Shown: positions 25,242 through 34,850, counted from the first letter of the stretch. The stretch: 64,000 nt of DNA from Xanthobacter sp. YC-JY1 (GCF_021730305.1 NZ_CP032674.1:3209001-3273000); one strand, 5' to 3'. Made by a program: numbers and translations. Notes: generated by a model not told the origin, from the sequence alone.

Positions 25242-26332
25242 CCCTCCGGCGCTTCCAGGATAGGATCGTATTGCGAGGCGTCGAAGCCGAGCACCGCGAA
25301 GGTCTGCGCCATGTGCTGCGGCAGCGGCGCGGAGACGTCGATCACCCCATTGCCGCGCGGATGCGGGATGACGAGGCGGCGCGCCAGCAGGTGCAGGCGG
25401 TTCTGCAGGCCGCCGGGCAATTCCCAGTTCTCGATGTCGAAATACTTCGGGTCGCCGAGGATCGGATGGTGGATGTGGGCGAGATGCGCGCGCAGCTGGT
25501 GGGTGCGGCCCGTCACCGGCTTCAGCGACAGCCAGCTCATCTTCTGCGCAGCCTGGTCCACCACGGCGTAATAGGTGATGGCGTGGCTCGCCTCGTCCTC
25601 CCCATGGCGGGCGACGCGCATCTTCTCCTCGTCCTCGTCGCGGGCGAGATAGGTGGAGATGCGCCCCTGCCGCGGCTTCGGCACGCCGGGCACCACCGCC
25701 CAGTAGACCTTGCGCGCCTCGCGCGAGCGGAAGCTCTTGGCCAGCACCGAGGCGGCGAGCCGCGACTTGGCGATAAGCAGGCAGCCGGACGTATCCTTGT
25801 CGATGCGGTGGACGAGGCGGGGCTTCTGCCCGTCCCGGTCCTTCAGCGCCTCAAGCAGCCCGTCCACATGGCGATAGGTGCCCGAGCCGCCCTGCACGGC
25901 GAGGCCGAACGGCTTGTTCAGCACCATCACATCCTTGTCCTCGAACAGGGTGATGGATTTGATGAAGGCCCGGTCCTCCTCCAGCTTGCGCACGGCCGGG
26001 TCTTTCGACGCGCGCGGCTTTGCCGGCGGAGTGGCGCCGGGCTCGGCTGAGGCCGCGCAGGCACCGTCCTTGCCGGCCTCGCCGCTACGCGCCCCCTTTG
26101 CCGGGGCGGCCGCCGCCTCGGGCTCTTCCAGGCCGAGCGGGGGAATGCGCACGCTCTGGCCGGGCTCGACGCGGGAAGAGGTCTTCACCCGGCCGCCGTC
26201 CACCCGCACCTGCCCAGTGCGCACCAGCTTCTGCAGGTGCCCGAAGGAGAGGTCCGGATAATGCACCTTGAACCAGCGGTCGAGGCGCATGCCCGCCTCG
26301 TCCTCGGCCACGGTTCTGGTCACGACAGCCAT
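25238..26332 (-). CDS. rluC: RluC/RluD-family 23S rRNA pseudouridine synthase
   Basis: A 364-residue enzyme that isomerises uridine to pseudouridine in large-subunit rRNA. An N-terminal S4 RNA-binding domain (about residues 14-65: RLDRWFKVHYPDLSFGHLQKLVRTGQVRVDG) is followed by an Ala/Pro/Lys-rich linker (70-120). The catalytic domain has NKPFGLAVQGG, the signature HRIDKDTSG with catalytic Asp178, and the closing PVTGRTHQLRAHLAHIHHPILGDPKY. That layout matches RluC. ATG 26332 gives the normal N-terminus. It is the normal neighbour of crcB in this order of bacteria. Confidence 0.93.
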   Translation of the reverse strand: MAVVTRTVAEDEAGMRLDRWFKVHYPDLSFGHLQKLVRTGQVRVDGGRVKTSSRVEPGQSVRIPPLGLEEPEAAAAPAKGARSGEAGKDGACAASAEPGATPPAKPRASKDPAVRKLEEDRAFIKSITLFEDKDVMVLNKPFGLAVQGGSGTYRHVDGLLEALKDRDGQKPRLVHRIDKDTSGCLLIAKSRLAASVLAKSFRSREARKVYWAVVPGVPKPRQGRISTYLARDEDEEKMRVARHGEDEASHAITYYAVVDQAAQKMSWLSLKPVTGRTHQLRAHLAHIHHPILGDPKYFDIENWELPGGLQNRLHLLARRLVIPHPRGNGVIDVSAPLPQHMAQTFAVLGFDASQYDPILEAPEG

Positions 26333-26420
26333 ATTCGACCTAGTCCTCGCGCAAACCCTTTGATGCCGCAGCAATAGAGCTTTCGCCGCGCCATGGCCAC
26401 CGTCTCGCCGAAAGTCCTGC

Positions 26421-26495
26421 GCGCACTTAAGCCCGCGCGGCGCTTGAGCGTCGGCAGCGCGCCAAAACCCGCGCTGCGCCTGAGCGTCGGCAAAC
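26421..26495. repeat. Dispersed paired repeat, locus B
   Basis: Two units (GCGCGGCGCTTGAGCGTCGG and GCGCTGCGCCTGAGCGTCGG) lie 36 nt apart in the rluC-crcB spacer, matching locus A at 19262-19325 in inverted orientation. A short open frame crosses the region, but its period of 12 residues comes from the repeat and it shows no family resemblance, so I do not call a gene. Confidence 0.6.
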
Positions 26496-26501
26496 CCACC
26501 G

Positions 26502-26891
26502 TCACGTCAGGCTGCGCACCAGCATGATGCCGGCCCAGACGCCGCCGAAGCCCAGCAGCACCGAGCCGAGGGCATAGGCCAGCGCCATCCCCAGCTCGCC
26601 CCGCTCAGCCAGATAGAGGAAATCCAGCGAGAAGGTGGAGAAGGTGGTGTAGCCGCCCAGCACCCCGGTGGTGAGGAACAGCCGCACCGGCTGCGTCCAG
26701 GTCTCGCCGTCCTTGAAGGCGAGATAGCCCGCCATCAGCCCCATGATGAGGCTGCCCGACACGTTGATGAGGAAGGTGGCGAAGGGAAAGCCCGTGCCCA
26801 GCAGCCGCGGCACGGCCATGTTCACGAAATGCCGGATGGTGCCGCCGAGGCCGGCGCCGAGGAAGACGATGAGGGCGGGGGGCAGGGTCAT
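26502..26891 (-). CDS. crcB: Fluoride exporter CrcB/Fluc
   Basis: A 129-residue fluoride channel with four helices, a member of the CrcB/Fluc family that assembles as an antiparallel dimer in the inner membrane. Signatures are GAGLGGTIRHFVN (GGxxR), FATFLINVSGSLIMG with the pore Asn, and GVLGGYTTFSTFSLD with the phenylalanines that line the fluoride path. The length is normal. I see no fluoride riboswitch in the 18 nt upstream. It lies directly after a toxin gene, but rarA-crcB-rluC is the conserved order elsewhere. Confidence 0.95.
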   Translation of the reverse strand: MTLPPALIVFLGAGLGGTIRHFVNMAVPRLLGTGFPFATFLINVSGSLIMGLMAGYLAFKDGETWTQPVRLFLTTGVLGGYTTFSTFSLDFLYLAERGELGMALAYALGSVLLGFGGVWAGIMLVRSLT

Positions 26892-26909
26892 GGCGGGTTC
26901 CGGAACTGA

Positions 26910-27188
26910 TCAGGAGCGCGCACGGCGCGCGGCATGGAGAACGGCGAGGATGGTGATGCCATCCGCATCCACACGATAGATGACAAGGTAGGGCGTATCG
27001 GCGATGGCGAGTTGCCGCGTGCCCGGCACGGTGCCCGCTGGAGCGGACAAAGGGTGGTCTGCGAGATTGAGGATAGCCCGCTCGATGCGGGCGACAAGAC
27101 GGCCCGCTGCGGCGGGGCTGTCGGAGGCGACGTAGTGCTCGATCTGCCTGAGGTGCCCGAGGGAGCGGGCACGGAAGGTGACCTTCAT
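26910..27188 (-). CDS. RelE/ParE-superfamily toxin
   Basis: A 92-residue protein with the RelE/ParE fold pattern: FRARSLGHLRQIEHYVASDSPAAAGRLVARIERAILNLADHP, then PGTRQLAIADTPYLVIYRVDADGITILAVLHAARR. The AxxxLxxIxxYIA-like N-terminal helix pair and the terminal R-V-x-H-x-x-R points to ParE-type proteins, which target gyrase, although RelE-type mRNA cleavage cannot be excluded. Its start overlaps the antitoxin end by 4 nt (27185-27188). The pair lies between rarA and crcB, which are normally adjacent. Confidence 0.85.
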   Translation of the reverse strand: MKVTFRARSLGHLRQIEHYVASDSPAAAGRLVARIERAILNLADHPLSAPAGTVPGTRQLAIADTPYLVIYRVDADGITILAVLHAARRARS

Positions 27189-27415
27189 CCCCGGAAGCGG
27201 GCAAAAAAGGCTTCGACCTCCTCGGGGGACGCGTTCGGCTCCCCATCCTCCAGCGCGCGGCGGACCTCCTCCTCCTGCTCGGGGGTAAGGACATAGACCG
27301 CGCCCTCGCCGGCGCCGGCTTCGATCACGTGGAGGAACTCGCGGGCAAGCGCGTCCTGCTCGGCCTCGGGCAGGGCTTCAAGCTTCTCGATGAGTTCGCG
27401 CATCAGCCGGGTCAT
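27185..27415 (-). CDS. Antitoxin of the RelE/ParE-type pair
   Basis: A 76-residue acidic protein (MTRLMRELIEKLEALPEAEQ onward) ending in EEVEAFFARFRG. It is encoded immediately upstream of a RelE/ParE toxin with a 4-nt overlap, the normal antitoxin-toxin order. Residues 1-40 form an amphipathic helix; residues 41-76 are strongly acidic (PEQEEEVRRALEDGE) and could wrap the basic toxin. No classical DNA-binding motif is obvious. ATG 27415 is preceded by GAAGG and fits better than an upstream in-frame start. Confidence 0.75.
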   Translation of the reverse strand: MTRLMRELIEKLEALPEAEQDALAREFLHVIEAGAGEGAVYVLTPEQEEEVRRALEDGEPNASPEEVEAFFARFRG

Positions 27416-27484
27416 GGTCGCCTTCAGGAGTCCAGCCTCGGGGCGGATCATATACGAAGGCTCCCGCCCTCGCCATTTGCCCCG

Positions 27485-28795
27485 CTATTTCCCGCCGCGC
27501 TCGGACCGAAGGCGTGCCCAGTAGTCCAGACGCTTCTTGATCTCGCGCTCGAAGCCCCGCTCCACCGGGCGGTAGAAGTTCTGGCGGCCAAGCGCCTCGG
27601 GGAAATAGTTCTGGCCGGAGAAGGCATCCGGCTCGTCATGATCGTAGCGATAGCCGGTGCCGTAGCCCTCGGCCTTCATCAGCTTGGTCGGCGCGTTGAG
27701 GATAACCTTGGGCGGCACCAGCGAGCCGCCCTCCTTTGCGACGCGCATGGCGGCCTTGAAGGCGGTGTAGACGGCATTCGATTTCGGCGCGGTGGCCACA
27801 TAGACGACCGCCTGCGCCAGCGCCAGTTCGCCCTCGGGGGAGCCGAGGAAGTCGTAGGCCTCCTTCGCCGCATTGGCGACGACGAGAGCCTGCGGGTCGG
27901 CATTGCCGATGTCCTCGATGGCCATGCGCACGATGCGCCGGGCGAGGAACAGCGGGCTCTCCCCCGCATCCAGCATGCGCGCGAGATAATAGAGCGCCGC
28001 GTCGGGGTCGGAGCCGCGCACCGCCTTGTGCAGCGCGGAGATGAGATTGTAGTGGCCGTCCTCGCTCTTGTCGTAGATGGGTGCCCGGCGCTGCACCACC
28101 TCGCTCAGGCCGGCGACGTCGAACACCTCGCCCGGCCGCCCGGCGCGCCACACCTCTTCCGCCAGCGTGAGGGAGGCGCGGCCGTCGCCATCGGCCATGT
28201 TCACCAGTGCCACCCGCGCTTCCTCGGTGAGGGGCAGTTCGCGGCCCTCCACCTCCTCGGCGCGGGCGAGCAGCTTGGCGACCGCCTCGGCATCGAGGGA
28301 GCGGAACACCAGCACCCGGGCGCGGGAGAGGAGCGCCGCGTTCAGCTCGAAGGAGGGATTTTCCGTGGTGGCGCCGACCAGCGTCACCGTGCCGTCCTCC
28401 ATGACAGGCAGGAAGCTGTCCTGCTGGGCGCGGTTGAAGCGGTGAATCTCGTCCACGAATAGCAGCGTCGCGGTGCCCGAAAGCCGGCGGCCGCGGGCCT
28501 GCTCGAACACCTTCTTCAGGTCCGCGACGCCGGAGAAGATGGCGGAGATCTGCTCGAAGTGCAGGTCCGTGGCCGAGGCCAGCAGGCGCGCGACGGTGGT
28601 CTTGCCGGTGCCCGGCGGCCCCCACAGGATGAGCGAGCCGAGGGAGCGTGTCTCCAGCATGCGCGAGAGCACGCCATCCGGCCCCACCAGATGGTCCTGC
28701 CCCACCACCTCCGAGAGGCGCGACGGGCGCAGCCGGTCTGCGAGGGGGCGCGCCACCCCCTCCCCCAGTCCCGCCGCCTCGAACAGGTCGCTCAT
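27485..28795 (-). CDS. rarA: Replication-associated recombination protein A (MgsA) AAA+ ATPase
   Basis: A 436-residue AAA+ protein related to clamp loaders that acts at stalled replication forks. An N-terminal [16 protein letters not shown] segment is followed by Walker [10 protein letters not shown] (about residues 59-67), Walker [12 protein letters not shown], sensor 1 [14 protein letters not shown], the arginine finger region [11 protein letters not shown], and the C-terminal tetramerisation domain ([20 protein letters not shown]). It follows the HtrA gene by 19 nt and is likely co-transcribed with it. Identity is secure. Confidence 0.95.
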   Translation of the reverse strand: MSDLFEAAGLGEGVARPLADRLRPSRLSEVVGQDHLVGPDGVLSRMLETRSLGSLILWGPPGTGKTTVARLLASATDLHFEQISAIFSGVADLKKVFEQARGRRLSGTATLLFVDEIHRFNRAQQDSFLPVMEDGTVTLVGATTENPSFELNAALLSRARVLVFRSLDAEAVAKLLARAEEVEGRELPLTEEARVALVNMADGDGRASLTLAEEVWRAGRPGEVFDVAGLSEVVQRRAPIYDKSEDGHYNLISALHKAVRGSDPDAALYYLARMLDAGESPLFLARRIVRMAIEDIGNADPQALVVANAAKEAYDFLGSPEGELALAQAVVYVATAPKSNAVYTAFKAAMRVAKEGGSLVPPKVILNAPTKLMKAEGYGTGYRYDHDEPDAFSGQNYFPEALGRQNFYRPVERGFEREIKKRLDYWARLRSERGGK

Positions 28796-28814
28796 GGGTG
28801 CCTCGGCCGGTCCA

Positions 28815-30317
28815 TCAGCCGCGCAGGACGGCGGTGATGCTGCGCCCGCCGCGCAGGACCGTCACCCGCCATCCCCGCTGGGGCACGGCGGCAAGCTGGT
28901 TGAGATCGCCGGTGCGGGCGACCTTCTCGTTGTTCACCTCGACGATGACGTCGCCGGGGCGGAAGCCGGCGGCGGCGGCGGGGGAGTTGTCCTGAACGTC
29001 ATAGACCACGACGCCGGTGGCGTTGGTGTCCACCTTCAGTTCCTCCGCCACGGCCGGCGACAGGTTGACGATGGTGGCCCCGGCGAAGGGCGAGCGGCCA
29101 CGCAGCAGCAGCTCCTCGCGCGGGACGGTCTCGGGTGCCACCTCCAGCACCACCACGAGAGTCTGATCCTTGCCGGAGCGGTTCACCAGCAGCGCCGCCT
29201 TGCCGCCGACGGGGCGGGTGGCGAGGCGGTAGTTGAGGGATTCGGGATCGTCGATGCCCTGCCCCTCCACCGACACCACGAGGTCGCCGGTCCTGAGCCC
29301 GGCCTTGGCGGCGGGGCTGCCGGCGGTCACGCTCTGCACCAGCACGCCGGTGGGGCGCGGCAGGCCGAGGCTTTCGGCGATATCCGGCGTCACCCGCTGC
29401 AGCTTGGCGCCGAGCCAGGGCCGCCGCACGGACTTGGAGCCGCTCTTGGCCTGCTCCACCACCACCCGGCCCATATTGGCGGGAATGGCGAAGCCGATGC
29501 CGTGGGAGCCGCCGGAGCGCGAATAGATGGCGGAATTGATGCCCACCACGCGCCCCGCCATGTCCACCAGCGGCCCGCCCGAATTGCCGGGATTGATGGC
29601 CGCATCGGTCTGGATGAAGAACTGATAGTCGGAGACGCCCACCTGCGTGCGGGCGAGCGCGGAGACGATGCCCTGCGTCACCGTCTGGCCGACGCCGAAG
29701 GGATCGCCGATGGCGAGCACCAGATCGCCCACGGCGAGATTGTCCGAATCGCCCAGCTCCAGGAAGGGGAAGCGCTCCTTCGCCTCGGTCTTGATGCGCA
29801 GCACGGCGAGGTCGGTGCGCTGGTCGCGCAGCAGCACCTCGGCCTCGTACTCGCGCCGGTCGTTGAGGGCGATGCGGATTTCGTCCGCCCCCTCGATCAC
29901 ATGGTAGTTGGTGAGCACCAGCCCCGAGGGATCGACGATCACCCCCGAGCCGAGCGAGCGCTGCACCCGCTCGGGCGCGCGCAGGCCAGGCCCCTCGCCG
30001 GGGCCACCGGGACCGCCGGGTCCGGGCATGCCGAAGAAGCGGCGGAAGAAGGGATCGTCGAAGATCGGGTTGACGCGCTGCTGCGCCGTCTTCAACGCAT
30101 AGACGTTCACCACCGCCGGCGCCGTCTTCGCCACGACAGGCGCGAAGGTGAGCGTCACCTCCGCCTGCGACGCCGGAACACGCTGCTGCGCCGCCGGCTG
30201 GGCGAAGGCGGGCGTGCCGAGGAGAACCAGGCTTATGAGGCCGAGTGCCGGAGCACCCCTGCGAGCGATGCCCTTAAGCACGTTTGTCCAGATGCGGAAG
30301 TGGGAAGAAGCGATCAT
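28815..30317 (-). CDS. HtrA/DegQ-type periplasmic serine protease with two PDZ domains
   Basis: A 500-residue envelope protease. A signal peptide (APALGLISLVLLGTPAFA) precedes a Gly/Pro-rich loop with PGGPGGPGEGPG. The trypsin-like domain has the triad His139 (LTNYHVIEG), Asp169 (RTDLAVL) and Ser246 (INPGNSGGPL). Two PDZ domains follow (about 290-380 and 405-495). It degrades or refolds damaged periplasmic proteins. A second HtrA-family gene (degP) lies at 62.5 kb; the two differ in loop and PDZ sequence. No good ribosome site precedes ATG 30317, so the exact start is moderately certain. It diverges from the DUF2235 gene. Confidence 0.93.
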   Translation of the reverse strand: MIASSHFRIWTNVLKGIARRGAPALGLISLVLLGTPAFAQPAAQQRVPASQAEVTLTFAPVVAKTAPAVVNVYALKTAQQRVNPIFDDPFFRRFFGMPGPGGPGGPGEGPGLRAPERVQRSLGSGVIVDPSGLVLTNYHVIEGADEIRIALNDRREYEAEVLLRDQRTDLAVLRIKTEAKERFPFLELGDSDNLAVGDLVLAIGDPFGVGQTVTQGIVSALARTQVGVSDYQFFIQTDAAINPGNSGGPLVDMAGRVVGINSAIYSRSGGSHGIGFAIPANMGRVVVEQAKSGSKSVRRPWLGAKLQRVTPDIAESLGLPRPTGVLVQSVTAGSPAAKAGLRTGDLVVSVEGQGIDDPESLNYRLATRPVGGKAALLVNRSGKDQTLVVVLEVAPETVPREELLLRGRSPFAGATIVNLSPAVAEELKVDTNATGVVVYDVQDNSPAAAAGFRPGDVIVEVNNEKVARTGDLNQLAAVPQRGWRVTVLRGGRSITAVLRG

Positions 30318-30464
30318 CCGTTTGCACCGTGAATAGATAGCATTCCGAACCGGGCGACGATCCGGCGCCTCGCCTCCCTACATAGTCATAGCCGACGTGA
30401 AGGCCAGCATGACCAAGCGACAGGCCCTGTAGAAGTTTTGACCCGCGACAACCACAACTCTGAA

Positions 30465-30492
30465 TTGAACTCAGATTCGTCCCCTGTAAACT
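30465..30492 (+). promoter_or_regulatory. Possible promoter of the DUF2235 gene
   Basis: TTGAAC (30465-30470), a 16-nt spacer and TAAACT (30487-30492) lie 42 nt before the start codon in the AT-richer divergent spacer 30318-30534. A second TTGACC lies at 30438. This is a weak-consensus call. Confidence 0.35.
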
Positions 30493-30534
30493 GAACCTGC
30501 GCATTGAGTGCGGGATCATGTCGGGGGGCGGGCG

Positions 30535-32130
30535 ATGGGCCGGAACATCATCATTTTTTCCGACGGCACTGGACAGGGTAGCGGCATTCATTTCGACGAG
30601 CGCCGATCCAATATCTACAAGATGTACCGGGCCATGCGCTGCGGGCCCGACACCTCGGTCGATCCGAACGATCAGGCTGCGTTCTACGATCCGGGCCTTG
30701 GCTCCGAACTGGATGGGGCGAGCCATTATGGCGGCCCGATGAGATGGCTCTACAAGTTTGTGAGCCAAGCGACCGGCTTCGGCATCACCGCCAACATCAT
30801 CGATTGCTACGCAGCACTCATCCGCCTCTGGCGCCCGGGTGACCGCATCTTCCTCTTTGGCTTCAGCCGCGGCGCGTACACCGTTCGCTGCCTGTCCGGC
30901 GTGATCCGACAGTGCGGGATCCCGACCCGCATGCCGGACGGCTCGCCCGTCCCGCTCGATGGCTATTCCACTCGCGAACTGGCCACCTATGCCGTCAAAC
31001 ACGTCTACCAGTTCACCACATCGAGGACTAAGGAGCGAGCGGACGAGCGCCAGAAGTTCCTGCTGGATACACGCTCGGCCATCGCAGCCCGCTTCCGTGC
31101 GGAGCACGGTTCGCAACATCTGGAATTGCCCGACCGACCCAACGTCGCGCCTTACTTCATCGGCGTCTTCGACACCGTGGCCTCGCTGATCGATCCAGCC
31201 AAGTTCGCGCTGTTCATACCGGCCGTTATCATCGCCATAGCGGCTGCCGCAGGAGCGGGCGTCTGGTTGTTCGCCCAGTCATGGACACTTGCTCTGCTGA
31301 CAGCGAGCCTCATCGGTATCGCGATCGCCTTTATCGCTCTCGTGTACACCCATCTGAAGTTCGATTTCCGGGTCCCCGGGTACGATTGCAAGGACAGTCT
31401 CAGGACCGTCCACTTCACCGACCTTTTCCTGACCTTCGACGACAAGTCGCTCGATTCCCATGTCGCCTATGCCAAGCACGCCCTTTCCATTGACGAGAAT
31501 CGCAAGCCCTTCGCCCGGGTCAAATGGGATCCGAGCGAGCAGCCCTTCCATGGCGAAAGAGACGATCACGGCCAGATCCGATTCGAACAGATATGGTTCA
31601 GCGGCGTCCATTCCGACATCGGTGGCAGCTATGAGGAGCAGGAATCCCGCCTCTCCGACATCGCACTGAAGTGGATGGTGGATTGTGCCACGGATATTCC
31701 GAACGGGCTAAGGTGCGACCCTGGCCTCCTTCGCACCTACCCCGATCCGCACGGCTTCCAGCACGACGCCCGCAAGGACGGTTTTCCCTGGCTTACGCGC
31801 AAGCTTGGCCTCACATACCCACTCGGACGGCGCGACCCGACGCCCGATGCCATCCTCCATCCTTCGGTCTATGACCGCTTTGATGCAGATGGCGTGCCGG
31901 TCTACGACCGGATCGAGCCCTATAGGCCGGCGGCGCTGACGGGCCACATCGACGTGGCCCATCTCTATCTCGAAACGAAATCAACCGAGCCGCAGAAGGC
32001 CGCGCGATCCCGCGTCTGGGCCCCGTCGAGCGGCGCCCCTCGCCCGGCTCCGCGCAAGATCTATCCCCAACGTCCCAAGGCCCGAAAGGTCCGGCAGCCA
32101 GACGCCAGCCGGCCTCGCAAGGGACATTAG
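30535..32130 (+). CDS. DUF2235-domain putative hydrolase (phospholipase-like)
   Basis: A 531-residue protein of the DUF2235 alpha/beta-hydrolase family, which includes type VI secretion phospholipase effectors of the Tle1 class. Seen are IIIFSDGTGQG at the N-terminus, the nucleophile elbow FGFSRGAYTVRCLSG (Ser111), the acid GVFDTVAS, and the histidine motif FSGVHSDIGGSYEE. Between them lie two predicted membrane helices (about residues 220-270: ALFIPAVIIAIAAAAGAG, LALLTASLIGIAIAFIALVY). The C-terminal tail is Arg/Pro/Lys-rich. No type VI or immunity genes are adjacent. Base composition is less GC-biased than its neighbours, so transfer is possible. A housekeeping lipase role is an alternative. 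Confidence 0.88.
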   Translation: MGRNIIIFSDGTGQGSGIHFDERRSNIYKMYRAMRCGPDTSVDPNDQAAFYDPGLGSELDGASHYGGPMRWLYKFVSQATGFGITANIIDCYAALIRLWRPGDRIFLFGFSRGAYTVRCLSGVIRQCGIPTRMPDGSPVPLDGYSTRELATYAVKHVYQFTTSRTKERADERQKFLLDTRSAIAARFRAEHGSQHLELPDRPNVAPYFIGVFDTVASLIDPAKFALFIPAVIIAIAAAAGAGVWLFAQSWTLALLTASLIGIAIAFIALVYTHLKFDFRVPGYDCKDSLRTVHFTDLFLTFDDKSLDSHVAYAKHALSIDENRKPFARVKWDPSEQPFHGERDDHGQIRFEQIWFSGVHSDIGGSYEEQESRLSDIALKWMVDCATDIPNGLRCDPGLLRTYPDPHGFQHDARKDGFPWLTRKLGLTYPLGRRDPTPDAILHPSVYDRFDADGVPVYDRIEPYRPAALTGHIDVAHLYLETKSTEPQKAARSRVWAPSSGAPRPAPRKIYPQRPKARKVRQPDASRPRKGH

Positions 32131-32234
32131 ACCTGAGGCAAACCGGCCCGTCTTTGGGGGCCGGCCGCCTGGGGAGGGCGGCGCACGTTGGGCACCCACT
32201 GCGGACTCCGCGCCGCGTCTTCGGCCGAAACATG

Positions 32235-32265
32235 AAAAAAGGGCGGTCCGAGGACCGCCCTTTTT
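32235..32265. terminator. Bidirectional terminator (DUF2235 gene / rplQ)
   Basis: A perfect 9-bp stem (GGGCGGTCC at 32241-32249 with GGACCGCCC at 32252-32260) and a 2-nt loop are flanked by AAAAAA and TTTTT. It serves both the plus-strand DUF2235 gene and the minus-strand ribosomal operon. Confidence 0.92.
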
Positions 32266-32288
32266 CATAGCCTCAAATCAGCTGAAGC

Positions 32289-32708
32289 TCACGCAGCTTC
32301 GGCGGCAGCGGCAGCAGTGCGGGCGTGGTCGGCGGCGCCCTTGGCGTCCACGTCACGATCCACGAACTCGATCACCGCGACGGCGGTGTTGTCGCCATAG
32401 CGGAAGCCGGCCTTGACGATGCGGGTGTAGCCGCCCGGGCGGGCCGCATAGCGGGGCGCCAGCACGTCGAACAGCTTCTTGACCACGGCCTGGTCCTTCA
32501 GCTCGGCGATCGCCTGGCGGCGGGCGTGCAGGTCGCCGCGACGGGCGAGGGTCACGAGCTTCTCCACCACCGGGCGAAGATCCTTCGCCTTGGGCAGGGT
32601 GGTCACGATCTGCTCGTGGGTGATGAGGGCGCCCGCGAGGTTGGAGAACATCGCCTTGCGATGCTCCCAGGTGCGGTTGAACTTGCGATGAACCTTGCCG
32701 TGACGCAT
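32289..32708 (-). CDS. rplQ: 50S ribosomal protein L17
   Basis: A 139-residue L17, the last gene of the ribosomal block. Core sequence [20 protein letters not shown], then [29 protein letters not shown] and [30 protein letters not shown] short Ala-rich tail ends the protein. It lies about 100 nt after rpoA and just before a bidirectional terminator. L17 binds near the polypeptide exit region of the large subunit. Confidence 0.97.
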   Translation of the reverse strand: MRHGKVHRKFNRTWEHRKAMFSNLAGALITHEQIVTTLPKAKDLRPVVEKLVTLARRGDLHARRQAIAELKDQAVVKKLFDVLAPRYAARPGGYTRIVKAGFRYGDNTAVAVIEFVDRDVDAKGAADHARTAAAAAEAA

Positions 32709-32811
32709 GACGGCGAACTCCTGAAGATGGCGACGGACGAGCCGGTCGAGTGGTTGCGCGGCTCGGGCCGCTCAAAAGGGGTCGGGGCAGCGTGCCGCCC
32801 CGGATTGCGGA

Positions 32812-33828
32812 TCAGTAGTGCTCCTCGAAGCGCTTGGCCAGCTCTTCGATGTTCTCAGGCGGCCAGCCGGGCACTTCCATGCCGAGATGCAGGCCGAGGG
32901 AGGCGAGCACCTCCTTGATCTCGTTGAGCGACTTCCGGCCGAAGTTCGGCGTGCGGAGCATCTCCGTCTCGCTCTTCTGGATCAGGTCGCCGATATAGAC
33001 GATGTTGTCGTTCTTCAGGCAGTTGGCCGAACGGACGGAGAGCTCAAGCTCGTCCACCTTCTTCAGCAGCGCCGGAGAGAACGGCAGCGTCTGGATCGCG
33101 GTTGCCTCGCTCTCGCGCTTGGGCTCCTCGAAGTTGACGAAGATCTCCAGCTGGTCCTGCAGGATGCGCGCGGCATAGGCCAGCGCGTCCTCGGCCGTGA
33201 TCGAGCCGTTGGTCTCGATCTGGAGCGTCAGCTTGTCATAGTCGAGGATCTGACCCTCACGGGTGTTCTCGACCTTGTAGGAGACCTTGCGCACCGGCGA
33301 GTAGAGGCTGTCGATCGGGATCAGGCCGATCGGAGCATCCTCGGGACGGTTGCGGTCGGCGGCCACATAGCCCTTGCCGGTGTCGACCGTGAACTCGATG
33401 CGCAGCTCCGCGCCCTCGTCGAGGGTGCAGATCGGCAAATGCGGGTTCAGGATCTGCACGTCGCCGACGGTCTGGATGTCGCCAGCCAGCAGCACGCCGG
33501 GGCCGGTCTTCTTGGCCACCATGCGCTTCGGGCCGTCGCCCTGCATCTTGATGGCCACATCCTTCACGTTGAGGATGATGTCCGTCACGTCCTCGCGCAC
33601 GCCGGGGATCGACGAGAACTCGTGCAGCACGCCGTCGATGTGGATCGAGGTCACAGCCGCGCCCTGCAGCGACGACAGGAGGATGCGGCGCAGGGCATTG
33701 CCGAGGGTCATGCCGAAGCCGCGCTCCAGCGGCTCGGCGATGACGGTCGCGAGGCGCTTGGGATCGTGGCCGGGATTGACCTGCAGCTTCTCGGGCTTGA
33801 TCAGCTCTTGCCAGTTCTTCTGAATCAC
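32812..33828 (-). CDS. rpoA: RNA polymerase alpha subunit
   Basis: A 338-residue alpha subunit. The N-terminal assembly domain ([39 protein letters not shown]) and the C-terminal DNA/activator-binding domain ([37 protein letters not shown]) are both complete. GTG 33828 gives the canonical M-I-Q-K-N-W start, with AAGG at proper distance; a second GTG at 33837 would add three residues. It is transcribed with rpsM-rpsK and rplQ. Confidence 0.97.
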   Translation of the reverse strand: MIQKNWQELIKPEKLQVNPGHDPKRLATVIAEPLERGFGMTLGNALRRILLSSLQGAAVTSIHIDGVLHEFSSIPGVREDVTDIILNVKDVAIKMQGDGPKRMVAKKTGPGVLLAGDIQTVGDVQILNPHLPICTLDEGAELRIEFTVDTGKGYVAADRNRPEDAPIGLIPIDSLYSPVRKVSYKVENTREGQILDYDKLTLQIETNGSITAEDALAYAARILQDQLEIFVNFEEPKRESEATAIQTLPFSPALLKKVDELELSVRSANCLKNDNIVYIGDLIQKSETEMLRTPNFGRKSLNEIKEVLASLGLHLGMEVPGWPPENIEELAKRFEEHY

Positions 33829-33970
33829 TTGCTTCACCTTGCTTTCTCGCCGGGCCACGGCAGCTGCCGGGGTGGTGAGCCTCAACCGGAGGCCTGGCCC
33901 GTCCCGCTCGGGGGAGGAGAAACCGGGCTTGATCCCCGCGGGCCGGGCCCGCGGAGGAACGAAGAGCGGA

Positions 33971-34360
33971 TCAGACGCGACGGCGCTTGCGCGGACGGCA
34001 GCCGTTGTGCGGGATCGGCGTCACGTCGCGGATGGAGGTGACGAGGAAACCCGCGGCCTGCAGCGCGCGAAGGGCGGACTCACGGCCGGAACCCGGACCG
34101 CAGACTTCCACCTCGAGGGTGCGCATGCCGTGCTCGGCAGCCTTGCGGGCCGCGTCCTCAGCCGCGACCTGCGCGGCGTACGGGGTGGACTTGCGCGAGC
34201 CCTTGAAGCCCATGGCGCCGGCCGAGGACCAGGAGATGGTGTTGCCCTGGGCGTCGGTGATGGTGATCATGGTGTTGTTGAACGACGCGTTCACGTGCGC
34301 CACGCCAGAGGCGATGTTCTTGCGCTCGCGACGACGGACGCGTGTAGCTTCCTTGGCCAT
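33971..34360 (-). CDS. rpsK: 30S ribosomal protein S11
   Basis: A 129-residue S11 of the small-subunit platform. Signature segments are [40 protein letters not shown], and the conserved end [17 protein letters not shown]. It is preceded by rpsM and followed by rpoA with a 142-nt spacer, normal order for the alpha operon. Confidence 0.98.
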   Translation of the reverse strand: MAKEATRVRRRERKNIASGVAHVNASFNNTMITITDAQGNTISWSSAGAMGFKGSRKSTPYAAQVAAEDAARKAAEHGMRTLEVEVCGPGSGRESALRALQAAGFLVTSIRDVTPIPHNGCRPRKRRRV

Positions 34361-34481
34361 TCTTCTGTCGATCCTTCAGGCGCGCCCGTAGCTCCAGGCG
34401 CTCGGGATGGCCCACCATGGGCCGGAAATGACCGGAGCCGGCAAGGCCGGCATCCGGGAACTCAAAAAGCCTTGCGGCCGA

Positions 34482-34850
34482 TCACTTCTTCTTGCCAGCG
34501 ATCGGCTTCGCCGGGCCCTTGCGGGTGCGGGCGTTGGTGTGGGTGCGCTGGCCGCGCACCGGCAGGCCACGACGATGGCGCAGGCCGCGGTAGCAGCCGA
34601 GGTCCATCAGGCGCTTGATGTTCATCGCCACTTCGCGGCGCAGGTCGCCTTCCACGAGGTAGTCGCGGTCGATGGTCTCGCGGATCTGCAGCACTTCCTG
34701 GTCGGTCAGCTGGTTCACGCGACGCTCGGCGGGAATGCCCACCTTCTCGACGATCTCTTCAGCCTTCTTGGGGCCGATGCCGTGGATATACTGGAGCGCG
34801 ATGACGACGCGCTTGTTGGTCGGGATGTTGACGCCTGCAATACGAGCCAC
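34482..34850 (-). CDS. rpsM: 30S ribosomal protein S13
   Basis: A 122-residue S13 that contacts the large subunit and the P-site tRNA. The sequence runs [20 protein letters not shown], then [21 protein letters not shown] and the basic tail [16 protein letters not shown] 34850 is chosen as start because it gives the canonical N-terminus and has GGAGAG 4-5 nt upstream; an ATG 12 nt upstream would add MESA. It is the first gene of a separate transcription unit (rpsM-rpsK-rpoA-rplQ) with its own promoter. Confidence 0.97.
   Translation of the reverse strand: MARIAGVNIPTNKRVVIALQYIHGIGPKKAEEIVEKVGIPAERRVNQLTDQEVLQIRETIDRDYLVEGDLRREVAMNIKRLMDLGCYRGLRHRRGLPVRGQRTHTNARTRKGPAKPIAGKKK

Noticed and set aside
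26320-26505. A 61-codon minus-strand frame with 12-residue repeats between crcB and rluC
   Set aside because: The periodicity comes from the 36-nt intergenic repeat, it overlaps the rluC start, and no ribosome site or homology is evident.
26892-26909. Fluoride riboswitch before crcB
   Set aside because: Only 18 nt separate crcB from the toxin gene and no riboswitch-like fold is visible there.
30274-31119. Minus-strand frame opposite the DUF2235 gene
   Set aside because: It is antisense to a protein with complete catalytic motifs and shows no coding character of its own.
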